A stretch of 64,000 nucleotides of DNA from Motacilla alba alba (Eukaryota > Chordata > Aves > Passeriformes > Motacillidae). Location of the stretch: the NCBI RefSeq assembly GCF_015832195.1, contig NC_052032.1:6082618-6146617 (forward strand). Reading direction: 5' to 3'. Of this stretch, positions 40,144-51,600 are shown one piece after another. Numbering within the stretch: position 1 is the stretch's first letter; every line of letters begins with the position of its first letter. The notes below the pieces were generated by a model. That model saw only the letters and a program-made list of their open reading frames with translations, did no database searches and was not told the origin of the DNA. The position numbers and the translations under genes were made by a program.

Positions 40144-42699
40144 TTGTTGAAGTATTCTTTAAATGGACTAAGTAAATTTGTGACTCCAGGTCTTCCTAAA
40201 CCGAGGGACCCATTCGAGAGGTCTGTTACAACATACCAGGCCAGTCTTTTGTACTTAAGCAAAAAATCAATCATGAGAATTCAACTGTTGCAGTTTGTCA
40301 GATTAATCTGTGTGGGCTCCTGGGCCTGAAGTCTGTGAGGTCTTTAGTCCCTCCCTGCTGCTCCTGCTGGTCAAGGTGTGGATGATGCTACTGTTGGAAG
40401 ACACTTGAATGGAAGAAATTATTTTTGATAGTGTATTTTTATGCTGAAATGTAAGCAACAGCAACAAGCCTATACCTCACTAGTTAGGTATGTTTTATAA
40501 AAGAATGCCTGTGTGAAAGGGTGAGAGATGAGTTGAGAAGCTGGGAAAGATCAATTTAACCTTCACCCAGTGGGGAGGCTGGGTGTTAAACGCTGTTGCA
40601 AGCTTTAACTCTTAGTCTCCCAGCACTTGTGTATCGAATGTTGTAATGCAAGACAGAAGTGCCTTTCACTTCGTTGGTTGTACTGTGGTTTTAAATTGGT
40701 ACAAAGGAGGGGGCTGTTTTAATGCTGCATCATCTATTCCCTCACTTGTTCTTAAACTTCCTTTAAGAGGTAATGCTAATTATAGGTGTCATTACAATTA
40801 CGTTAATTCAAATTACAACAGAGAGTTTAGCGCTCATGTCAAGCTCTAAATTTAAAGTGTTGGTTGCCTTTTACAGCCCCACTGGAGTTTGTCAAACGTT
40901 GGCAAGCTGTTCACAGTGATGCAATCTCCAGAGCCAAACACTAGCAAGCCATTAACCTTGGGACATTGGACTGTCACTTTTCAGTGTGATGTTTTCCCTA
41001 CTAACTGATTTATTCGTAGTTGTATATGCTGCATCCAGTTTCACTTACTCCAAAAAGAAAATATTTGTGCTGTTTCAAAACACTAAATACTACTGTACTG
41101 CAGTTGGAATAAATCCTAAGTTACTTCTTCTCTCTTGGTTAATCATTTTCAGATATAGGAAAGTACTAGAAAGCTGCACTGCACGTTTCTGCTGCACTTC
41201 CTTGGTAAGTGTGGGGCAGCCGTTGGCAGCAGCTCACCCCTCACTGAAGGGTCAGTTGTGACCCACATGTTGTGCTCTGAGGATGCACCAGGGAATGTCA
41301 GGGAGCTGCCTGGGAAGCACAGGCTCTGCTGGTCACTTGGACTTCACCACTCCTGGGCCAGCTCAGCTGCTTGTCCTCCCTGGGCACACCAGGCTCTGGG
41401 CCAGGCTGCCAGGACAGCAGCACTTCCCATTTCAGTGGATTTAAACCATGGCCTCTGCTTAATCAGCAGTGTGAGATCTCAGAATACTGCCTGCAGCTGC
41501 TTGTCCTGGACACTGGCAGGAACAGAACTCACTCTTGGGACTGCTCAGCTCCTCTCACTTGGCCAATGGGCTGTTCCTCTGGGCAGCAGGCCTTTCCCCC
41601 ATGACACTTTCCTTTAAGTTGTCTGATCCAGTCTTAAATGGCCTATTAACTAGAATAATGGCCAAAGTTACCCAGTCCTAGCAAGAAAGTGAGGACCTTA
41701 GCTCTGAAACCATCCAGAGAAGGAATAACAACAGGATCAGAAGGATCAGATCTGGGAGTGATTTCAGGCACAGCCATGTCTCTTACCCAGATGGAGCTGC
41801 TCCTGGCCAGATCTGCAGAACAGGACAGAGATTAAACAGAGGCAGTCTCCACCCTTCCCACATCATTCCTGCTCTCCATGGGAAGTTTCCATCTACCCTG
41901 GGCAATTCGGGGCTGCGAGAGATACTGGGGGTAGCACTGCATATCAAATACTTGTATTGATGCTGTACTAGCACACAAAGCAGAACTAAGATAGTCCTGG
42001 AAGAGCCACCAGGCAGCTTGGTTGTACTGATTCTCTTGGTACCAGACCACAGGCCAAGTTTATCACCATTACATCTGCTTTTTCCCATTAGCCAGCTATT
42101 TGCTGTAATCAGGAAGGCAAAGAAACAGATAAATACCCGAGTTCAAAGCACTCATTTGCTGACAAATAGCAGGATTGATAATTTGCATATCACACACCTT
42201 CAGAGCAAGTGGACAGTTGGAGCCTCGCTGGCCTTTTTTTTTTCCCTTGCAGAGAAAACTCCAAGATGCTGCCACTGAAAATGTGGGGGGCTTCAAACAG
42301 AGCCTGCAGTGTTCAGGCAGTGGTAGCACAGTGGGAGGAGGAGGTGAGCAGCAGGGTTTTAACTGGTCTCTACAAGACAAGTTCATCCTTATTGAGCACA
42401 CATGCATCTAGGAAGTCTGCCTCTACAAAAAGCACATGGCTGTAATTAGTATAAACAGGCCAGAAGTGCAGTTTCCACTCCAAGCTTGATTTGTTTCACC
42501 AGATAGGAGGAGATGTGACTGTGCTATCTCTGCCCTTTGAACAGCAGAAGCAGAACCTGTACTCAAGCACAGCTGGAACTGCCAGGAATGCAGGGTGCTC
42601 TTCCTCAACAGGGAGTAAATTTGTGCAAAATTAGTATCAGATCACTGAATGCAAAAACCACCAGAAGGTAGCTAAGAAATACATTTCTGATGAGAAAAG

Positions 42700-42705
42700 T
42701 TTATT
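42700..42705 (-). terminator. Candidate TOR1A poly(A) signal
   Basis: AATAAA on the minus strand about 1.07 kb after the TOR1A stop codon, the first canonical hexamer I find. Confidence 0.4.
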
Positions 42706-43770
42706 TTGAACAGCAACTGGAATGTAAAAAGCCTCTGCAGTGCCTCACATTCAGAAACAAGTCTAAAACCCTTCACAATAACTTCAGTGGACACATTTTA
42801 TGGGTTATTTTCTTCAAATGCCTTTAGATCTGCCTCCATCCCTGCCTCAAAAGCACACAGTATGGTGAGAAGATGAAAAAGGGAAACCCTGCAAGCTGAC
42901 CCCAGAATTCAACACGTAAGTGAAGAAGAGAAACCTCTTTTCAATTTCCATGGTGTAAAATTTAATCTCTACACATTTCCCATGACATTGCAGCTTTTCC
43001 ATGAAGCTGACTCACCACTCCCAGAGCAGTTCTCCCTCCTGAGATCACTCCTGGGAGAGCCTGCTGTGGGCAACATGAAGACTAACCTAGAACAGGAACT
43101 AAGTACAGCAGTGAGCCATTTCAGGATTTTAACTCACTTCATTGTGACACTAAGTCTGCTCTCTGAACACTGTTCACTACAAAGAGTTTTGTATTCTCGG
43201 TTTGACACATAGGAGACTCAATTAGACATCAGTTTTGAAAAAGACAATGGCACTGTATGCCCAGATTTTTAAATTCCAGAATCCCCCCTTATCTTTACTG
43301 GACCCAAGCTGTTGAAGGCAAAAAGACACATGTTCTATTTTTAATGCATATTCCCACACAGGACCAATGAAGGCTTTCAGAGACACGGGAACTTTGATTA
43401 AAATTCTCAATATTGTCTAGAGATCATCCACATCAGAGCAAAATCAATTAAAATTAGGTTATGGTCTCAGTCCTTCTATACCTGTCGAGAATCTGCCAAA
43501 GGGCTCTGATGATCACACATGATTCAAGAGTCTTCAGCCCTGCCAGATCCAGGAATTCCCAAAGCAGTTCCTTCTTACCTTCACAGTACAAGGCTGAAGC
43601 ACTCAGGAGCTGTGATGGTGACAAAAATGCAGAGGCACTGCTGCTTATTTACACACCAGTTAAAAAATAGTGTTCCTTTCTTTAAAAAGTACTTAAAAAT
43701 GAAATGTCTCAGGTCCCCCACTTTGTGATTAAGTTAAATTTGCTTCTTTGCAGGTTGGAGCAATAAAGCA

Positions 43771-46700
43771 TTAGAAGTCATAATAATAATCCAGCTTTGC
43801 ATCCACAGTTTTACATCCTTTATCTGAATAGATTCTCTCCTCTCTGGGGAAGTAGGTCATCTCCTCAGCTATCCTGCTCACAATGTCTTCATCCACAGCG
43901 TAGCCACGAGACTCAATCTCAACCCTGACACACATTTTCACATGTTTGTATTCCAGAGGCAGGAAAGGAATGAAGTAGTCAATGAGGTTTCTGTCAATCA
44001 AGGTGCTGTGCCAAAACCCACCTGCAAAGGGAAAGAGGTTTGTTAGTATTTCTCTAGTTAAACACTGCCAGAGGTTGGATGGGAGCAAGGGGCAGTTCAC
44101 AGCTGAGAATTCTCCTAGGATTTTAGGCACTACAGTGCACAAGTCAATACAAGCCCCCTCTCATGTTACTTTGTGCATAAAATTTTGGACAGACGCATAA
44201 ATGTGGTCCTTTAGGCTGAATGAATGAATTTTGACTGTGCTTGAGCCTTGCTCTCCAGGTGCTGGTCTCATACCTTTCCCTCTCTCACCTACACAGAAAC
44301 AGATTTTCTCTCTTATCAGCTCTCCCAGACCAGATTTCTCATTCCTTTTTTTTGAGCTTGTATCTAAACTTTTTAAGAAGCACAGTGAGTTTGCTTCCAA
44401 TGCTAAATTTAGAGCATAATTATGTTAAAACCTCTTTTCGCCAGAAGTTCAGTGTGAGGAAACCTGTGAGGCACTTCCCCCAAAACGTGCAGCAAACAGG
44501 CCGGTGGCCAAGGTGCACACTGAGCTCCTGAATCCTCACCCATCCTGGGAGCCAACTGCAGGCCCCAAAACTGCATTTTTGCTCCTCACAAGCCAAAAAC
44601 TGGAGGCTACATCAAGAAGAAACTACAGCTTGTAAAAATGCAGCTAAATGCAGCCCTTCCCTTTTGTGTAACTTTCACCACCTGAAAAGCAATCCCAGCT
44701 TTACTCACTATTTTTGTTGTTGAAGACAGACACAGAGAGTGCATTTTGGATATCTGTGAGCTGGATATCTTCCCTTGTCCTCCCATTTCTCCAGAAATCT
44801 AGTGCTACCTCTGTTATCTTTTCAGCTCCTGCATTGCTAAGTAAAGAGAAAGCAGAGATTGCAGCTGGGGTTAGTTTTAAAAGGTGAAGTTATGAAGTAA
44901 AAGCATGGAGTGTTCAGAACAGCAACCCTGAGAAGCCACTGTTTACCTGAGGAAGATGAAGATGGCTTGTCTGTAGGACACCCCATCCAGCAGCTCATAG
45001 TAGTCCAGGAAGGGCTTGATTGAGTCAATGAGCCCCGCGTGCATTTTATCCATTTCATCAAATATGAAGAGAGACCGGGGACAGACGCTCACATTGCCCC
45101 GAATCCACGACTGCAGCTGGTCCTGAGTGCCATAAAAGTGAAAAGATGCTGAAAGACTTTGTGTTGAAAAGACAGAAAAAAAAAAAAAAAAAAAAGCACT
45201 TTCTGTTCATGGAACCTTGTCCTGAAGGAGTTGTTTCAGTGGTGTCATTTTAATAGCTTTGGCTTCTTGACTAAAACATGGTTACAAGCTGTAAATGAAA
45301 CCTCAACAAAATCTCATGCTGGTTCTGCAAAATTTGAAGACGCCAAGAGACAGGATAGGAGAAGCAGAAATTCTCCTAGATATTCCTATGAAAAGCAAAA
45401 ATGAAAGTGCACAGTAGGACAAAAAACGGGTCCCATCAAGGAACAGCCAAACAAAGCCAAGCTCTGACAAGTCAGATGATGACTTTTGGCAGCACTGTGG
45501 TCTAAACAACCTTAACATCAGCAATATTAAATTTGCTACCCAGCAGCAGCAGTGAGAAATTGCACCTGCCATCACTGGCAGAAGGAGAAACAAAATTAAA
45601 CTGTGTTTTAATCAATCAGAAGTTAAATGAAGACAATTACAAGTCCTTCTTACAACACTGCTGTCCAGAAAGGCTAATGCTTTATTGCACTGAAAGGGTC
45701 TCTCACTTCAGCATTGCATTTTCACCTTGAGTACTACATTCAAGATCAATAATGCATTCACTGGGGGAAGAGGGCTGATGTGCTGGTAGATGAATGAGAA
45801 ATAACTGGTTCTGACTATTTTCAGTGATTCATCACCTTTTAATTTATTCTGCTCAGTCCCTGGAGTGCAGGTGTATTGGGGATAAGCAGCAATACTTCCT
45901 CCTACTGCCTCAGGCAGCAAATTTCCCCAGCGTATTCACCTCACAACAAATGCAGAAAGACATCACTATGTTTCAAAATAGCTCAGTTAAAAGGAGGGGG
46001 AAATAAGTTGTAAAAGAGAAAATGTCTATTTCCTCCATTTGGAAATCAGGTTTGCAGACCATCCTGTTCCTATTTTTAACACACACAAACTGAGTATCAA
46101 CATGCAGTACTACAAGACAGTGTACTCATCCAAACTGTGCTGTGAACAAATTCAGAACAAAAAAACCCCATAAAACACATCCAAGCTACTGCTCCATTCT
46201 ATCTCCCTGCCTACAGAACTGACACAATTCCAAATACATTTACCTGTACCTTTCTGACAGAAGAGTATTTTGTGATTTTGCTTTACAGCTCGGAAATGGA
46301 TCCATAGAAAACTAAATAACCTGCTCAGTGTGCAGTAGAATAGACAATGATGCCTCAGAGAGCCCCTGTGAGCTTGCCATGGTGCCTGACAAACCTGGGG
46401 GTCACCAGGTTGTTTCCCAGAGTCATGAACTATTTGGGTTTTTTTTGCAGCGCCCACCAACACATCACCTAACTAGGAATCGTGTTTATCCTTAAGTCAG
46501 TCCCATCTCTAAGCAAAGTGCAGAATGGAAATTAAACCATATCACTCTTCCCTAAAGAGAGGCTCAAAACACACAAAAAACTTCACATTCATGGGAAAAG
46601 CAATCCTGATGGATGTTAGTACAGTTCTGTACAGAAGATTGCATCCTGGTGGATGTTAGTTACACAGTTCTGCACAGAAGACCACAAAGCTGGCACAGCA

Positions 46701-47469
46701 TACATGTTACTATATAAAATAACATCTAGGTCTGATGTACTGATCATGCCGTGCCATTTATAACTCACTGCAGCACAACTCATTCTTACCTTGTAGAGAT
46801 TGATGCTGTGAGCGTGAGGAAAGTGTAAAGTTGCCACGAACTGATGGACATATTTACTCTGCAGACCTCTTTTATAAATGCTTTCGGCGACGATCTTACT
46901 GACAAAGTTTTTGCCTGTTCCAGTCCACCCGTGCAAGGAAAGCGCGAGAGGCTTTTTGGCGTTGGTATTGTTCAAGAAACCCCTCACGGCTTTTACAACC
47001 ACCTTGCTCACCAAGTGCTGCCCGAACAGCTTCTTGTCCAGATTCTCCTGCAGAGCTGCGTGGAGAGACCACACCGTCAGCGGCGGGGAGGGCCGGGGAG
47101 GGCTCAGCCCGCCCGCGGTGGCGGCCGCCGGCCCCGGGCAGGGGCCAAAGGGCCAGGCAGGAGCGGCGGCCCTCGGGAAGGCCCCGCGGGCTCTGCCCGG
47201 CTCCCGGCGCCGCCGCTGCCCTCCCGCCACCTCCCCTCAGCCCATCCCGGTCCCGCACCGGCGGCGGCGCGCGGGTCGTGCCGGTGCAGGCAGCACTCCC
47301 TGAAGTAGCAGTAGAGCCGCGGGTAGGAGATGAAGCCGGTGAGGGCCGAGGCGGCGGCGCCCGCGATGGCGAGTCCCACGCTGATGGGCTCCACGGCGCC
47401 GGCCGGCGTGAGGAGCGGCAGCAGCACCAACGCCAGGGCCGCCCGCAGCGCGCCCCGCCGCAGATTCAT
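43771..47469 (-). CDS. TOR1A: Torsin-1A (AAA+ ATPase, DYT1 dystonia protein)
   Basis: Torsin-1A works in the ER lumen and nuclear envelope as a LAP1/LULL1-dependent ATPase. Minus-strand exons are 47469-47259, 47055-46790, 45122-44947, 44836-44709 and 44021-43771, giving 343 residues (332 in human). It shows an Ala/Leu-rich signal peptide, [11 protein letters not shown] hydrophobic segment, CYFRECC motif, Walker A GWTGTGKN (113-120), Walker B FIFDEMDK, sensor-1 SNAG and GCK (329-331). It ends KLDYYYDF, close to human torsin-1A's KLDYYYDD, which separates it from TOR1B. The Glu313-Glu314 pair equivalent to the human DYT1 deletion site is present and encoded by tandem GAG codons. Of the two glycosylation sequons of human torsin-1A only GNVS remains; the NIT site reads SIN here. 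Exons 2-4 match TOR1B exon lengths exactly. The start is the first Met upstream of the signal peptide, in a CpG-rich promoter. Confidence 0.96.
45176..45195. repeat. Poly(A) run in TOR1A intron 2
   Basis: Twenty A residues; in the TOR1A sense this is a poly(T) run 54-73 nt upstream of the exon 3 acceptor. Confidence 0.85.
46601..46683. repeat. Two-copy 40-bp tandem duplication in TOR1A intron 2
   Basis: The blocks ATCCTGATGGATGTTAGT...ACAGTTCTGTACAGAAGA (46601-46640) and ATCCTGGTGGATGTTAGT...ACAGTTCTGCACAGAAGA (46641-46683) are near-identical neighbours. Confidence 0.8.
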
Positions 47470-47690
47470 CGCCCGCCCGGCCCAGCCGCCCGGCGGCCGC
47501 TTCCGCCCCTCGGCGCCGCTTCCGCCGCCGCCATGGCGGGTGCGGGGAGAGGCGGGGCCGGCGCTGAGGGGCGGCCGCCATGTTTGGGCGGGAACGGGCG
47601 GGGCCAGCGCTGAGGGGCCGAGGCGCCGCCGCCATGTTGGGGCGGGCACCAGCGGAAGGCGGCCTCGCGCAGTGCAGTTAATAAACATTA
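47470..47690 (-). promoter_or_regulatory. TOR1A CpG promoter with repeated YY1/SP1-like modules
   Basis: GCCGCCAT cores occur at 47526, 47574 and 47628. A GCGGGGC.GCGCTGAGGGG block occurs at about 47552 and 47599. Together they form a tandem duplication of about 48-54 bp. GCCGCCATGTT resembles the reverse of the YY1 motif and GGGGCGGGG the SP1 motif. The block lies directly upstream of the TOR1A start. Confidence 0.6.
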
Positions 47691-47724
47691 CATTCTGTGG
47701 CCGTGTCGCCGGGTGTTAGAATAG

Positions 47725-47985
47725 AGGAATCAAAGAATCGTCATGGTTAGAAGAGACCTTTAACACCATCGTGACCAACCGTCCATCCAGCACTGCCACT
47801 GTAACCCCTAAACCACAAAAACGCACACCACCCAGTGCCTCCAGGAATGGTGCTCCACCACCTCCCTGCGTACCCCATTCCAAAGCCTGACCACCCAAAC
47901 AGTGGGAAATTTTGTTTCTAATATCGAATCCAAATCAAATCTCCCCTGTCTCAGCTTAAGGCTACCTGTTCGAGGAATCTTCCGC
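47725..47985 (-). mobile_element. CR1 LINE 3' fragment
   Basis: GAATCAAAGAATCGTCATGG, AGAAGAGACCTTTAACACC, GTGCTCCACCACCTCCC and a 'CAAATCTCCCCTGTCTCAG' block give the CR1 3'-end order read in reverse. It sits between TOR1A and C9orf78. Confidence 0.8.
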
Positions 47986-48672
47986 TGACCTGCACAGGGC
48001 AAAAGATCAGGGGCAAACTCACCCCTGGCCGGACATGGGAATTCTTCCCCTTCTCTGAGAAAAAGTGAAATCAGAGGTTGTCCCTACCCACCCTGGAGTT
48101 GTCACTTCTGAGTGATGGGACAATCTGGCCATCAGCACCACCAAAACCCACAAACCAGGAAAAACCCATCAGCATGAATTCCAGAAGAAAAAATGCTACA
48201 ATAACTTAAAAAACACCTTTACTATTTTCAAGTTACAAATCTTCTCTACAAGTACCCACACTGCACTTCTGGGGAAGACATGTGGACAAGAAGACAAGCT
48301 CCCAAGAGCTTTACATTTACAAACAAAACAGCATTGCTGCTTTTAAAGGATCTCTTTTTTATGCTATTAAGATGGTGAAAAGAAAAATCTATAAAAGCCA
48401 CTTTATTTTCTCACTAAAAATTGCCAACCATGAAACTCATTTTCCATTAAAAAACTTCATTTATAAGAACATATTTATATACAAAGTTACACCAACCAGA
48501 GTTCACAATCACCTGCAAACTGATTCACTACAAGATCACAAAGGAAGAGCTTCATAGGTAACATCAGCATCTGAAGGTAGTGACTCCTCCCAACATCCAT
48601 CGCAGGTCTCTGACACAAAATCCTTTATTGGTGGAAAATAGGAATAACTCCAGAGGCTTCAGTCCACATTCA
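47986..48672. other. Intergenic between TOR1A promoter and C9orf78 3' end
   Basis: AT-rich, no exon recognised. It probably includes the C9orf78 3' UTR. TTTATT (minus-strand AATAAA) occurs at 48624-48629, and there is another near 48402. Confidence 0.5.
48624..48629 (-). terminator. Candidate C9orf78 poly(A) signal
   Basis: AATAAA on the minus strand, 44 bp after the stop codon. This would give a very short 3' UTR, and other hexamers lie further down, so the choice is uncertain. Confidence 0.35.
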
Positions 48673-51600
48673 TCAGTATCGCCTGTTCATCTTCTTGAAC
48701 TTCTCATAGTGATAATCATCTGTGGCTTTTTCATTGAGAGGACGTTTGCGATTTGGAGGAGACCCTTCAAAAGAAAGAGAAGACAATTTAATATCTCTGT
48801 CCTTTCACAGGAGACATTTCCTGAACTCTGCTACCTCCCTTAGACAGTCCCTCACTTTGCTATTGTACCAAACCTTTGTCAGATAGCTTTGGCAACACTT
48901 CAGTTGTGACCTTCACCACTCCACCTCTGACCATCTCTACAGACATCCTCCATCCAGAGTTTCAGGTGCGATCTAGAGGTGCAACAGCCAGCTCTCTTGG
49001 ACCTGGATTGCTCCACTCCCACTACCTCAGGGCACTCAGAGAAGAAGAGGAAAGCAGAAGCCAGATTGCTCCTCTGTACAAGACCCCTGAAGAGTTTCAG
49101 CGTCTCCTTACAACCATTGAGGTGTGGAACTTACGCTCAGGCTCCGGCCTCTCCGTGTCCCCCACTCTCAGCGGGCGGGGCTTTGGCTCCTCCTTGTTCC
49201 TTCGCACTGGTGCATTCAGCTCCTCGTGATAAACTGCAAGAAAGAAAACATCAGGTAAGGAATATTATCTGGAGCACTCTTATCCACATGGATACATTTC
49301 TATGGCCTGTGTTGTAAGTCATCTTTACCAGAAAGAACAGAAACTCAGAACCATCCTTCTTGGAATTGGTTTCTATGGTTAACTAGGCAAGATGAGGCAG
49401 AGCAAATTTCAACAGAACTATTTCAAGTGGTGCAAACACTCCTCACTTCCATCAGAACACACCAACCTGATTCCCATCACCCCTGTAAGCATGGAAGGAC
49501 ACAGCAGAAGGCTGCCTTTCCTTTAGATGTCTGCAGCGTCACACAGAAATTAATTCCCATCTCCTGTCCAATAAGGTCTGTGTTTGCTTGGCCACCATGT
49601 CTGCTCTGGCAGCCTACAAACTGCAGTCTCTCCATCATACACCATCATTGCCAGCACACAAGGCACAGCGGAAAGAAAACATCTTGAAATTTATGAGGCA
49701 GTGTCAGTTGGGAGTTCAGAAAGCCCAGCCATGAGAAATACATCCCTCTCCTTGCTGAGGGGCAGAAGGAAAAAGCCAGGCCAGACAGGGTCTATCTGAG
49801 CATCCCAGGAAAAACAATCCTGACACACTGGCACATGGATACATAATTCCTCTGTCCCAGCTGGGTCAGGAGGGACACTAGACTTACATCTGTTGTGCTG
49901 GACATAATTAACAGCCATGTTGGTGGGAACAAAGGAAGTTTCACTGTCTTTCTTTTTGTTCTGCTGTTCTGCCAGCAGCTTGGCCTTGGCCTCTTCAGTT
50001 GAGATGATGTTTTTTATTTTTGCACTAGAAGAAAAAAAAATACTCATAGTTAGAAAGGGTACCAGGCCCAGAAGTATGATGTGCATGGGATTGGAGGACA
50101 GTAATAGCACTGCTGTGGCATCTGATGCAGTTTTTGAGAGAGGAGGCAGTGCCATAGAAACAGACACTTTGTTTCAAAGGCAAAGTGGAAGCTCCTATCT
50201 TGGTGCATCACTTCAGCGCAGTGCTGGGGTTAGGGCACAGAGGAGCCTCTTCCCAGAAGTCACAGGATGGAGCTGCACCAAGCCCTGGGGCTGTGTAGGA
50301 CCAACCCAGAACAAGACTCAATCCCACCCCATCCCAAACTGGGGATGTACAATCGAGGCACAGTGCTGCTCTGCCAGCCAACAGCTGCTCATCCTGGCAG
50401 TCCTGGCCAGCAGCCACCGATCTGTGACACACATACTCGATCCCCAGGTCCACTTCAGGAATGCCACTCAGCATCTGGTTGGACAACATCTCCTCAGTCT
50501 TCTTGGCAGAGGAGACACGGATGTTCTCCGGCAGCTCGTACAGGGAGTCCTCAGCATTCTTAAGCTTCACCTTCTGCTCCTCGTTCTCCACGATTCCCTT
50601 TCTCTTCTTCAGCTCAGTCTCAATGTACTTCATCCTAAACAGCAGCACACAGGGGACAGGGCATTTAATTCTGTTCCTGTGCTCTGTTCCAGCACTGCTG
50701 GAGCACAGCTGCATCCCTGTCCTGACAGCTGGGAGAGAGGAAAGAATCATCTCTCCAAAAGCACTCAGCTAATACTAGCAGCAAGAATTAATTGTCCAAG
50801 AAACAATCAGATCCTCCAAGGTCTTTAACAGCCAGCAGGGATGGCTCCCACTGTGATTTACTGCCAAGCTGGCTGCTTGGCACCTCCTAGCTTTGTTCAT
50901 GAAAAAGCCTTCTCAACTCCAGGAGGCTGGAAGTGAAAGGGCAAGGGAAGCTTTCAGTGAGAACTGGGAAGATGTCCTGGGACTACTCAGAACCCACAAC
51001 ATAAAAAAAAATAACTGTTGAGCTGCCACCCAGCCTGATTCAGCACCAGAGACACAACACAGCACAACTCACATGTCAGCATCTTCATCCCGCCTGTTGG
51101 TTTCTGCTGAGAAGGAAGTTCCCAAGTTCAGATCTTCCTCTTCATTGATTCTAAGTGGAAACCACAATGTTTACAGGTTTTGGTGGTTTTTTTGTTGGCT
51201 GTTTGGGTTTTTTGGGAGAGGTGTGTGTGGTGGGTTTTTTAAAAGTAATTTAACAAGTTAGAGCAAAAGTAACTAATCAGACTGCATCATATGAAACTCT
51301 TCAAAGTGACACAACCTCTGGTTAATTAATTACCAGTTGTCATTAAATACTAGTCCAGGGAGAGATTTTCAGAGCTCATGTGCACTTACCTGTCTTTGCC
51401 TCTTTCTTTCAGCTTCTTCATATCTACCATTCCCCCAGATTTTATCTTAAATGGGTCATCCTGTAAAACATGAAATAACAAAAACCCCTGAAGCTTCCCT
51501 CTAGTTTAATGCTAGTCTTCAAAATCTGCACAAAACCACGGGAAACGTTTAGGACTTGAGCTGTGACTCAGCTGTGCCCCAGGCTGGACTGACACAGTCA

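Larger units (their letters stand above)
39359..43770. other. TOR1B-TOR1A convergent intergenic and 3' UTRs
   Basis: Holds the 3' UTRs of two tail-to-tail genes and no other recognisable exon. Candidate poly(A) signals are at 40138-40143 (plus, TOR1B) and 42705-42700 (minus, TOR1A). A CR1 fragment and a T20 tract lie at 39500-39690. Confidence 0.6.

Noticed and set aside
49917..50828. 303-codon plus-strand open frame
   Set aside because: Antisense to C9orf78 exons 6 and 7, whose spliced frame is clearly the real one.
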